64,000 nucleotides of DNA, taken from contig CP053160.1 of assembly GCA_014607495.2 (NCBI GenBank), positions 2,852,001 to 2,916,000 on the forward strand. The letters run 5' to 3'. The notes beneath the pieces are model-generated. The model did not search any database, was not told where the DNA came from, and saw only the letters and a list, made by a program, of their open reading frames with translations. Positions within the stretch are counted from its first letter, which is position 1, and each line of letters starts with the position of its first letter. This DNA comes from Carposina sasakii (Eukaryota > Arthropoda > Insecta > Lepidoptera > Carposinidae). Made by a program: the position numbers and the translations under genes. This document shows, in pieces, positions 34,959 through 48,000 of the stretch.

Positions 34959-36013
34959 GACACGCACATTCCAGAGGAACTACATACCTAAAACATTTTT
35001 TATATTAGAAAGATTTTATTTCCTCGTTGTTAGCATTTTTGTTTGTTGTTATTTATTTGTCATCATGCATGACAGTTGCTATGGTAACCAACCGAAATTC
35101 GTTATTGTAGATATTCATTCACGTTACTCCTATAGTTCTACCTATGAAAATACGGTTTGAGTTAAGTTTGAAAGAGACAGATAAATAAAGTAGCAAGAAC
35201 TTGCGATCAAAACACATATGGAGAACTATCTTTAAATCATATTTTTTCCAAAGAGAATGTGACAAATCTATAAGTAAAAATTTAATAAACAATGGTTGAC
35301 TTTCTGTTTCCTAATAATAGCAACCGAATCATCATCGTCAGCCTATTGCAGTCCACTGCTGGACGTAGGCCTCCCCCAGGGCACGCCACAAGCCATATTT
35401 GCCCATAGTCACCCACCACGCTCTGGGCAGGCGGGCACAGCTGGAAGGTTAGTAACCGAATATGCTGTAATAATTGTAAGAATAATATTATACCAGCTAA
35501 AAAGGGAACCACCGGAAGCATTTTAGAATAACCCCTTTGTGTCTTGTGTAACGAAATGTTACTATAATTAAGAAAATCTACTAATTTGGTAGAAATCTTT
35601 AAAATTTTAATAACCCGTTTAAAGCAATAAATTTTTATTAAAAACATACCATTTCATTATTACATTACATATCATTATCAATGTTTCGATGCATTTTTTA
35701 CATTACTTGCAAAAATGTTAGTTTTTTTTAAATTACATACATCAAATTTACGTTTATTCTTAGAAAAAAAACAAAACGCAAGATGATCTAAGAATGCAAT
35801 GACGTCATTTACAAAAATAGATTAAAAACTGGCTCTGTTTTTCACGGTGCAGTAACAAGAAAGGACGTGTTTTGGGTAAAACGATTCAAACAAAATAATT
35901 TTAGCAAACGTGATAAACTCGAATGTTCGGTGAATTTTCATTTCTGCAGGAAATAAGAATTTTCTAGTGAACACGGTGCTAATTGTGTTTGAATAAAATT
36001 TAAATCAGTGAAA
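34959..36013. promoter_or_regulatory. Shared upstream region of dila (-) and the 11-mer repeat gene (+)
   Basis: Start codons at 34958 (minus) and 36014 (plus) are about 1.05 kb apart and divergent. Both starts have an in-frame stop just upstream. The left part holds an RTE 3' fragment at 35325-35450. No TATA box or other site could be called with confidence. Confidence 0.45.
35325..35450 (-). mobile_element. RTE LINE 3' terminal fragment
   Basis: tcagcctattgcagtccact, gctggacgtaggcctccccc and gcccatagtcacccaccacg, with an internal deletion relative to 25887-26125. Confidence 0.65.
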
Positions 36014-39000
36014 ATGTTCAGCGGAATCGCCGGTATGTATCTATATTCCTTGTTTTGCGCAATTAACCATTCAGGTGTCCAAAAATTTGTAATTTATTAG
36101 GAAATTTGGAAATTATATTTTTTGTGGATACCTCTACACCCTACCTCTCTAAGTTAATAACATAACATTAAATATTCTACATGTACCTACCTATGTATAA
36201 TATATGTAATAATTGTATTTGTATTTTTTTAATAATAATTTATCAAAGTAAAGCACAAAATGTAACGAATAAATATGTTAAACTTCAGTAGAATTGAATG
36301 TAGATTCAGTAGACTCTGGTAAGTATACATTTATTTACCCTTAATTTTATTGTAAATAATAATAGACTTAGCAAAAATGCTGCTCTACTTAAATAATTTA
36401 GTAGCAGCGCGATGGCCGGTAGAGATTTTTTTAATGAAAAATACACCGTGGAAAAGACTGACCTACATTATACACTAGCGCCAATGTCAACCGTGCCGTA
36501 TATAATAAAATTTAAATATATTTATGTACATAATATTTATAGATATAAAAGAGTAATATTAAGTAGACAGATACATAAAGTAGATATATAAGTAAAAGTA
36601 GGTTATATTCTTTTCTTTTGAAAAAAAAACCTTTGATTTTACTTAGCATAATACTTTAGAAACAAAGTATTTATTTCATAGATTTTATTTTTGTGGTGCA
36701 ATGAAGGAATGAATAGTTACTGCGATACAAGAATAATAATAACAAATGTATATGATAACATTAAAAGTATCTTAAATTATTTCCTAATATTGAACCGAAA
36801 TAATATTGAATTTCATTAGGTATACCCAATTAATGAATTTTGGTAATAAAATATGTTTAAATATAACTGTGACCTCCATAACATTGTTCTAATTATGTAG
36901 TTACAACTTCTACGTAAAATTAATCCGTACTGAGTGAGTCATATTCTCAGTTATTAGTTACTCATCATGGAGCTAGGTACTTTATCAGCATTAGCCATTA
37001 ACCACAAGACTCTGGAGATATGTTATGATGAACCTATAGCTCAATATTATGCATATTAAGTTATCTGAACCAGTCAGTAGGCAGGTATGCAACAGGCACA
37101 GATAATTCAATGCTTTCGCATAATATAGGTAGATATGCCACCCAAGTATTGCCACAAAAAGAAACTACGCAGTAACACTCCTTAGCGAGGTTTATAACGC
37201 GGAAGATATAAACTACGAGTCACGTTATTGTGTTGCAAAATTTTGTGACAAAATATAAATAATAATATGTAAGTACATTGTATTTCCTCTTTTTAAGTTT
37301 CTATGAAACGTAGCATGTATTGGATATGTGAGTAAATAACTATGCGGCATGTAGGTGTAGATATCTATTAAATAAAATTGTTATATTGTATGTTATTCCC
37401 ATAAAACAATTATATTGGTGACTTTATTTTATCCAAGTCAGCGGCCCGGTAGGCGCCAAATAGTAGCCTCATTAAATAGGATCATTTATAAGTCTAAAAT
37501 CTAACTATCTTTCTAAACCTTGAATATAAACAAAGGCATCATTCGACTTTCCACTGAATTTAATTGTCATTGTACCTAATCAAAATTCAAAGGATATGTA
37601 GGTAAGTAATACTTAAAATTTTCAACTTAACAACACCTTCATTTAGATATGTTTGAGATGAGGGTGTTACTTAGAAATCAATTACCATCAATCAGTTACG
37701 AATAGGACATTGATAAAATCAATTGAAAAATCACATACCGAGATCTTTATTAAGTATATCACTATGAATCTTACATTATATAAAATTGTTTTACTTAGCG
37801 CAATGGTAAACATGTTAACAAAAATTCCGGTCTAGTCAACGAGGAAGTTCTCAAGGCAATCAAAAACAATGGTCTCTTATAGTTTATCAGTCATGGCATG
37901 GATTTATTAGTAGTTGAGAAATGGATGATATAAAAAAATTTAAAATTGATCAAATTCAAAATGTTCCCCGTTCTTATATTCAAAATAGGTTAAGGCATAA
38001 GCTAGTTAAATCAGATAATATTATTTTTATCTGCCATTATGAACCACATAGGTTTTTGAAAAATAACTATTCAGTCGTAGTAGTTATTATGGTTTGGAAA
38101 TAAAATCCGACGCGAGACTGCAAATGGTGACATCATCAAGGTCAGCCGGTGCCGGGGCCAATGTTATAATGTATTAAAGATATATTAGACCAACTATCTC
38201 ATTCTCTCACATTTCGTGCCTTGTAGATAGAAAGAAGTAAACAGAAAAATGTTTCGCACTTTTCGGCTAGGTATACTTTGGTACAATCAGTACAATAATT
38301 ATGGTAGGGACGAAAATAGCACGGAATGTTGTTTATGCTCAACCCAGTGAAGGATATCTGGTTTACCAAGAGAAACAGCATACAAGATTGTACGATTCTT
38401 TTTCAAAATAATGATTCATTGGTCGACTTCAGTTTTTTTTGGTCCCTCTAATAATTTATAACTCTAACTAATTCTCAAAAATATAAACTGTGAATAAAAT
38501 ATGAGGTAATTTACACCGATACAATACAATAGTACCTACTTTATATCCTTCAGCTGCAAATTCAAGAACAATTTATTTAATGGAGGTATTTTGATCTTGA
38601 TCTCAGTTAAATTACGGCATTTAATTGGCTTCTTCTGTACAAAACTCATCTTTAGGAGGATGGGCAAAATGTCCCCACCGACCAATAACGACCAGATGTA
38701 TATCGTTGGAAAGCTCTTTTTGTGACTATGAATTGTTTCTATTGGGGCGACAAGTCTACATGTCACAAATGTGATTTCTGGATATTTCTTTTAGCTATAA
38801 CTTTTTTCACACAACGATATGAGTATGTACTATGGTAACAACATTGATAGTCACAAAAAGAGCTTTCCAACGTTATACGTCTGATCGTTATTGTTCGGTG
38901 GGGACCTATCTCATAAATTTTTGCCCATCATCCTTTTGGAACCAGAGTGAGTCAGATAACTTCACGGTAGGTACCTATAATTCTTTTAATAAAATAAAAA

Positions 39001-42000
39001 AATAAATAATAATGAATCAATTTATTCAGTTACTTATTACGGAAATTTTTATAATGAATTAAATAATAAATTATTAAAATATAATTAAAACTAACTAATT
39101 ATTCAGAAAAATTATTATATTTTGTTATAATAAACTAGTGGCCCGCCCGCGCTTCGCTTCGGTACATATACTTACCGTTTAAACCTTCCCTGGACTTCCA
39201 TGAACATGAACATTTTAAGACTAAAATTAGCCAAATCGGTTCAGTCGTTTTCGAGTTTTAGCGAGACTGACGAACGGCAATTCATTTTTATATATAAGAA
39301 GATAATAAACTTATAACATAATTATGCATTACTAAAGTAGACCTTATAAATATTATAATTAGATCTAATTCTAGACATTAAATGAATGTAATTTTTTATT
39401 TAACTTATTTTTGCAGGTGACTGTAAATAAAAACATGTAAATAAAATTAAAAACTAAAATAATAATAGTGTCGCAGGATTATTTGTGATGTCATCACAAT
39501 CACGCTGCGCTGCCGGATATTTGTCTAAATTGGCTCCACGCAGGCCATCGAAGGAATGTGTAATTTATGCCTACACAAACTCGGCAATCATGGCAAATTA
39601 GATATTATTAACCTCACTGAATTTTTTTATGATCAACCGTGGTATGTCTATTGCGTTGGAAACGTGAGTGTGTGAGTGAAAGTATTATCCTAAGTTAAAT
39701 ATTGCGATTCCCTATACTATGCTTATATTCCGTAACCAATACCTACTCTCCTTAATGTGCTATTCTTGGTTTAAAAATACATAATACGTGTGCCTGATTT
39801 ATCAAATCATCATAATTAGTAGTAAAAAGTTTGTGAGCCCGCAGCCCCACCTTTAAGGTGACCTAGGTAGGGCGCTTGGTATTCCGCAGCGGCTATAACA
39901 CTGTCTGGCGCAAAACGATCGATAAAATCTAGACATCGCCGGAACCTAGACTCGTAGGCGTCTTATTATATTATTAGCGTTGTTTATGGAATTTAATTTT
40001 CTTCGCATACTTTCGTCTATTTCATATAGTAAGTATTGGATTCTCTATAAGAAAACAAGACAATGCTCTGTGTAAAGTTAGTAGCTATGACGACGTACAC
40101 CATCCATCAGTGTATTTAGGTCAAGGTCGGTACCTACTATCTAAGTAGGTAGGTAATGATTGCCTTATAAAACGGAATATAGCTTTCATGTTTTCATTAT
40201 AAAAGTAGAGAAGAGAGACAATAATTTACTGCTACGTAATTACGTCGTAGTTGCTTTTAATATTCTCTTATTTATTGTATACTTTGTAGAAGAGAATAAA
40301 TGGAATAAAGCAATTTTCAGTAACCGTTTCTACTTATACCACATGTGCACTGAATCAATAGGAAAAGTATCAGCTGCTTCTAAAATCTAAATAAAGAGAG
40401 CACTCAAACATAAGTGTAGTATCTCAGAATGTAATGTATGGTAATTAGAATACCTCCAAGTAGCACTGGTAGCTATTTAGGTCATCAGTCTGTCAGAACC
40501 CGTTGCAAAATCAGGTTGAAGAAAACAACTGACGACCAATGATCCCAGATCACTTGTCGGATGACCGACTGGCCGATACCTAGCTATTTATATTACATTC
40601 AATGAATCAGACCAATGTACGCTTGTGACACTACCTATAGCAGTTACAGCTCAGATAAAACTGTATTTCCGGGTAGGTAAACTTATTTTTTCTGAATTAT
40701 TTTAGTACTTTAATTGTAACACCATGATGTATAAGTAAATAATTTTAAGTGCCTATAATAAAATAATATTACATAGGTAGGCATAGGTAACGAATACTTA
40801 TATCCCAAAATAGGTAATAAATAATGAAGGTTATTAATTTTAATAGCTGATTTATCATCATATTACTGTACCTACGTAATGTTCCAAAATTTTTATTCAC
40901 TAAACAACTTGTTTTGTATTCAACACTACGCTATTTATATTATTATAATCTTTGCTTGTATCCATCATGCTCATATTTAGTACCCGTCACGTTAATAACT
41001 TTACTAATCAATCACAGTAACAATTTTTCACATTCATGAGTCCTAGTAACTATAACTGTAGTAACCGAGGAGTAGATTATTCTCTACACATTTATTTTGG
41101 CATGTTAATAGTAAATGTGTACGTTAGCACTATACTTTTAACTTCAAAAGTACATAAATATAAAATTATATTTTCATGCTGGCCGATAGACAAAAACCTT
41201 GGTGAGTTCTATGATAAGAACTAAATTGCATAATAATTTTGTCCGACTTTACATTTATTTGGGACAATGGACAAGGTGAGAATATTTTGTATTTATTATT
41301 TACTTGCCTATTTAATTTTTTAGATTTTTATAAAATTACTTTATACATACTCATAAAGTTATGAACAGAGGAGAAGGTAAAAAATAGCTCAGTCATGACA
41401 GGGCTAGACACAGTGTCCTTAATGACATTAATGATGCTAACGTGCAGTACATTTTTATTAAACTCCTTGACCGCGTGTCGGTACTCGGGCTGGAAATCAA
41501 TACCAGCGGAGAACTACGTAATCGTATTACCTAGTGTTAGCTAGGTACGTACGTATAATGTGTCTTATTCGTCAGTATTTTATGGTACTGTTTTCTTTGT
41601 AAGGAATATTGTTTGGGTTCGGGAACAATTTAAGAAGACTAGTAGAATCTTACTTGGTTGACCTACTTATGTAGATAAACTTATTTTTTAATAAAGTTAT
41701 TTGTAAGTACATGCATTTTGTAAATAAGTAATAACTTCTTAGATCGCATTAGAAATCAATTTGTAACTCATATTATTCAAAATTTAGAATAAGTATATTA
41801 ATATTTTATTATGTTTTAATAACAAAATCTACTTTGTATACCTATAGGTACTATATTTAATGCTTTATTAAAAGTAAATACCTACTCATCAGTAACTTTA
41901 CTATTATCTTCACTTTATTTCTGATTTTTTATTTTCATTTCATTTATCTGATAACTACTTACAACTATATTTAGATCGACCAGTTGTTTACGGATTCAAT

Positions 42001-45000
42001 AGTTAATCGTAATTCAGTTTAAAGTACGTTATCACGGTCATTAAATTATAATTTGCTCTCGTTGCAGGGTATCGGTATTATCATGCGTGATTTTCACGTT
42101 GCGAGAATAGTTTACGACACGTACTGGGTAGTGGCTACATACTACATGAACTTAATAATATAAGTAATATTTAAAATGTATTGTTGTGTGGATTTAAATT
42201 CTAATAGGCCAATACTTCTCTAGGTACCTATAATAAAATAATTCGGTATTTAGTATCCATTTATATACTTATCTACCTACTCTATTGAGTTTAATTGCGC
42301 ACAGGCTTAATATTTCACCCACTAATTAACTTTCTAGGAGCTTTCCGAAGCATTGGTGAGAAGACTGCGTCTCTCTTCGAAAGGAAGAAGAAAGATGCGG
42401 AACAGATTGCCTCTGAGAAGGCACAAGAGGCAGCTCACGTGGTTGAAGATCAAGTTAAGAAAACTGGAGAACTTATCAGCGGTGCACAAAAACAAACCAA
42501 TGAAGCCGCTAGTGCAGGTGTGATATAGATATATCGTACTCTAGTAGACGCCCGCGACTCCGTCCGCGTGGACTATAGAAAAAACAAAATGTCGAAATTA
42601 TCTGGGATAAAAATATTTTCCCGGGATAAAAAGTAGCCTATATGTTAAGTGGGACCTGAAACAATATATTACTGAAAACTGCATCGAAATCGGTTCAGCC
42701 GTTTCTGAGATTAGCGTGTACAAACGCACATACAAACCGACAAATAGACAAAAAATCCAAAAATCTTTCTTTTGGGTACTATTGCTTTGATAAAAGTCTC
42801 CTATAATATTTTTTCTCATATATCTTCCATGTAGAGACAGCGATCCGTTACATTTTTATTATATGAATAGAAGATAGATATAGATGATTTACAAATTATA
42901 ATCTTTTCTTGTTTTTTTTTGGAGGCTAATGTTTTCGCTCAATCTTATCTGATGGTAAATAAATAGTTATTTATTTATCAAGTAATGAAATAAATTAGTA
43001 GAGTTAAAAAAAATTCTTCTGTAAAACCGATAGTAGATTGATAAATTTGTTAACAGACTGTAATCGACTATTGCTTAAGTATCTGATAAAACACATTATT
43101 GGGTTGGATAATGTGATTTATCAGATACTTAGATAATATTTAGTTATGATCATTATCAGTACCTATAGTGCATCTTTTGGTTGATTGGGGCAGTGGACGT
43201 TGTGTTGTATTTTACTTTAAAGAAATGTATTACCCTATAGCTGGTAACGTAAAGAACTCCGCTATCGATGCCCTTGACAAGGAGCTGTCGAAGGTGTCCG
43301 TGGCTGCAGGAGAGGCCAAAGATGCCGCAAACAGAGCAGTTGCTGATGGCAAGAAGGTCGTCGACACCACTAAAGGTAAGTTCATAACAAGGAATAAAAA
43401 TAATACTTGTTAGATTGAAAATACATTTTTAATACCTTGCAGCAGTTGAAACAAACGGATTTTAGTAAGTCTTTGATAATAAGATTATGGCAGCATTGTA
43501 GTTAGAGCTCTGAAATTTATAATTTATGTTATTCTTACCACTATTTATCCTAATCTTCTTAGAATCACAATTTAACTTTTTATGCACTCTTTTCTTTTTA
43601 TTTCGCTATTATAGAGACCATTGCTACAACATTAGATAATACGAGAAAGGCTGCAGAATCAGCGGCTAATACAGCTAGAGGTTTGTACGTTATTTACCTA
43701 TTTATTTATCAACCATAAAGTTAAGTAGAATTAAGTACATAATGGTGAGGGATATTTACTTACTGTAGTAAGTTAAAATTGCACATTCTTGTAGATTTAA
43801 TCAATAGCACAGTAGAGAGTACTAGAAATGCAGCGCATGTTGCAGTGGATACCAGCAAAACTTACGTCGACAGTGCTAAAGGTATGAGGAGATAGGAGTA
43901 TAACAGTAACTACTATCGTAATATTTGCATGTGTTATATTTTGGTTAACTTGCATTTTTTGCTGTAGATAAAATTCATGGAACCGTTGAAAGCACAAAAG
44001 TAGCTGCACAATCCGCCATAGATACTGGTAAAACGTACGCCGAAAACACTAGAGGCAAGTCGGGAATATCATATAGTTAATTCATAAAAAAGTTGTTGGA
44101 AAACACGATCCACAACTTTAAGGGTATCATTTAATTTATGTAATTGAATCATGATTATCGTTGTAGATTCTGTGGCTAGCACTGTTTATAGCACTGCTGA
44201 TGCCACTCAAAAGGCAGCACAATCCGCTTTTGACACAAGTAAAGCATTCGCTATTGGCGCCAAAGGTATACTTTTTGCAATTTTTATCACCATTAGATTA
44301 GAATGATTATTCTTTATGATAACGATTATGTATTTTATGTATTAAATATTTATAGATACTGTGGCTAGCACTGTAGATAATACACAAAAAGCTGCGCATT
44401 CTGCTTTTGATACGGGAATATCGTATGCAACGAGCGCCAAAGGTAATGGATGGTTATAAGAAATAGTTTTTTATTTTTCTCTTCATTTCTTTCAATATAA
44501 ATTATTTATTTTGTAGATACTGTTACTAATACAATCAGTAGCACAGTAGGTAACAACGTATCTTTATTTTTTATGCTTATTTGTAGATACTGTTGCTAGT
44601 ACACTCAGTAGCACAGTAGATAATACACAAAAAGTCGCACAATCTACGTTCGATACCGGAAAATCTTATGCCACCAGCGCTAAAGGTAGTATTTTTAATT
44701 ATTTTCACTTAAAAGATTGTATATTTTTATTTCGCAAACTTTAAATAATTATGCTTATTTGTAGATACTGTTGCAAACACAATCAGTAGCACAGTAGACA
44801 ATACACAAAAAGCTGCCCATTCTGCTTTCGATACAGGAAAATCTTATGCCACCAGTGCTAAAGGTGGGTAAAAACTATAAGTACAAGTAACTTCCTTATC
44901 CTGATGTTTTCGTTTTCTATGTTCATTTATTTTATTTTATTATTATTTGTAATAAATATTTCAAATTTTAGACACTGTAGCGAACACAATCAGTAGCACG

Positions 45001-48000
45001 GTTGAAAATACACAAAAAGCTACACAAGCTGCTTTAGAGACAGGAAAATCTTATGCTACTAGCACAAAAGGTATTTTTGAAGCAAAAATTATATCATACC
45101 TATTTGTTTATATTTTTCAGTTTATTTACTTCCTTTATCAAATATAAATTCCTTATTATTTTATTGAATTTATTTTTAGATACTGTTGCAAACACTGTTA
45201 ATAATACTGTACAATCAACACAACATGCAGCACAGTCTGCTCTAGATACAGGCAAATCTTATGCCACAAATGCCAAAGGTAATTCTAGAAATAATAAATA
45301 ATTTTAAGAATGTTGAATTACTGAAGTAACAAAATTCTACGAGTATAATAACAAAAAGCTTATATCTAATTTTCTTATAGATACAGTCGCAAACACTTTG
45401 AATAATACTAAGACTGTGACTCAATCTGCTGTTGATACAACCAAATCTTTTGTGGATAGCACAAAGGGTATTTATATTATTTATGTCAGGCTTGTTGTTA
45501 TTTGTGTTGTGTTTTTGTTGTAATTAACGCTCCGTGTTTTTTGTCCTCATTTTCGCATTAATTTAGACACAGCCCAGCATACATTACAAACGGCATTGGA
45601 CACTTCTAAAAACGCTGCATACTCTGCTTATGATCTCGGCAAATCGTATTTAGATAGCGCTAGAGGTAATATCAGTAGTATCTTATTTTTTGCAATTAAT
45701 TTCATTTGTTTTTCTTATAAATATTTGTGTGCTTTTAAAAAATAATTTTATTTTAAATTTTATTTAAAATACCTTATTAGCTTCTTATTATTTTTACCAA
45801 ATTTCATTATTTTTCCTTTATTGTAGATACCGTAACAAATACTGTTCATAGCACAGTAGACACAACAAAAGCTGTAGCTGGCTCTGTTGTCGAAAAAGGA
45901 ACAACATTAGTTGGTACCGCTAAAGGTATATGAAGTTACTTATATATAATTTTTATATCCGCATCATCAATTTCTTTATGACTACATAAATTATTCATTT
46001 GGTTTTTATAGATACAGTTGCAAACACAGTTCACAGTACTTTAGATACCACAAAATATGTTGCTAGTTCTGTAGTAGAAAAAGGAGTATCACTCGCGGGT
46101 GCTGCTAAAGGTAAAGAAAAATATTCTTAGACGTCAAGTTTTACTGCCTAACATTTAATTTTCTAAAATGATGTATCTGATTGTAGATACCGTAACAAAC
46201 ACTGTACACAGTACTGTAGATACAACAAAAAATGTAGCTAGTTCGGTTGTTGAAAAGGGCACGTCGCTTGCTGGTGCAGCTAAAGGTAATAAAAATATTT
46301 TTATACAGTGTTAGCAGATAAAGTACCTAACCTACTTCTAAAGTTTTCATATAGTGGCATAAAGTATTTTTCACAAATTCTGTTCATATTTCAATAAAAA
46401 AGAATAAGGTCATTTTTAAATTTAATTTGTTACTTCTGTAGATACCTACTTTATTTGTTAAAACCTTACTTAAGAGTAAACATTTTATTTCGTTTTTGTT
46501 TTGTTCATTTGATTTTATTTTGTTGTATTGTAGATACTGTAGCCAACACTGTCCATACCACTGTAGATACAACAAAAGATGTTGCTAGTTCTGTTGTTGA
46601 AAAGGGAGTCTCATTAGCAGGTGCAGCTAAAGGTACTTACATATAATTACATTTTCAACAAGAGTTCGCCGTAACGCCTTATACAATTTCATTCATAATT
46701 ACCTACATAGTAATTATGTTCATATATTTCATTTCAAGTAATTATAATTTGGATTCTTCATTGTAGATACCGTAGCAAATACAGTACATACCACAGTAGA
46801 TACAACGAAAAACGTTGCTAATTCAGTTGTAGAAAAGAGTGCATCTTATGCTGGTGCAGCGAAAGGTAAATTAATTTCATCATAATTATAAAAATATTAA
46901 TAATAAGTTCCAATTTAAGTATAATATGTCTAATCTATTCAATATTTACATTTCTTTAGAAACCGTAGCCCACACATTAGACAATACAAAAAATATTGCA
47001 GCTAGCGCTGTCGATAAAGGAGTATCACTAGTAGGATCGGCCAAAGGTATAATTTCGGAAAAATCTTTTTTTTTTTACATTTATTATGCTTTCGTTTACT
47101 TATTTAGTCAATATTATTGTAGATACAGTTGCAAACACCGTTCACAGCACTGTAGATGCTACGAAAAACGTTGCAAGTTCTGTAGTAGAAACAGGAGCAT
47201 CTCTTGCTGGTACTGCAAAAGGTAGGTTTATTAAATACTAACGAGTTATTGAATATCTCTGGACAGAGATTGTGTTAATTTTCTCTTTGTTTTGTTACTT
47301 TTTGTTATTGTAGATACCGTGGCAAACACTTTACACAGTACTGTTGATACAACCAAAAATGTTGCTAGTTCCGTTGTCGAAAAGGGAGCATCTATTGCTG
47401 GCTCAGCTAAAGGTATACCGTCTTATTAAATAGTATCTAATACAAATACGGCTGAATGAATTTAATTGTTTTTTTTTAAATAATTTTACCCCTATTCACT
47501 TTGATTTAGATTCTGTGGTACATACATTTGACGCGACAAAGAACGTAGCAGCTAGTGCTGTTGATAGAGGTGTATCGTTCGTAGATTCTGCTAAAGGTAA
47601 AAATTTACCAATTTTAAAAAATGTTTGGTACTTAGTTTGCAAAGGCTTACTTAGATTATTCTATTATAGATTCCGTAGCAAATACAGTTCACAGCACTGT
47701 AGATACCACCATGTCTATGGCCGGATCTGTAGTTGATAAGGGCGCTTCATTGATTGGCAGTGCTAAAGGTAAAAATTATGTATGTGCATTTTTTTAGTTT
47801 AGTTACTTCTCGAACTGTTTTATTGGTATTGGTGAAGGCATGCTTTTAGAATCTAGATGTTATGTAGGGTGCATGTGGTTTATTTTCTATCCTTCTTAAT
47901 TTTCCTTTCATATTAATTTTATTCGTAGATTCTGTATCAAGCTCTATATTTACATCAAAGGCCGAAGAATCTGAAAGTGACTCAGAAGTTACAGGTAAAG

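Larger units (their letters stand above)
36033..42337 (+). other. 6.3-kb first intron of the 11-mer repeat gene
   Basis: No coding exon recognised between the 19-base first coding exon and 42338. It is AT-rich, with a foldback MITE at 38650-38940 and a retroposon at 39128-39302. An alternative first exon is possible but not seen. Confidence 0.5.

Noticed and set aside
34870..35160. 96-residue plus-strand ORF
   Set aside because: Antisense of dila exon 1 and its 5' flank; the minus-strand reading joins in frame with the rest of dila.
42295..42337. Alternative start codon directly upstream of exon 42338
   Set aside because: An in-frame ATG at 42295 exists, but a pyrimidine-rich acceptor (aactttctag) precedes 42338 and exon 1 (36014-36032) joins in phase, so this is more likely intron.
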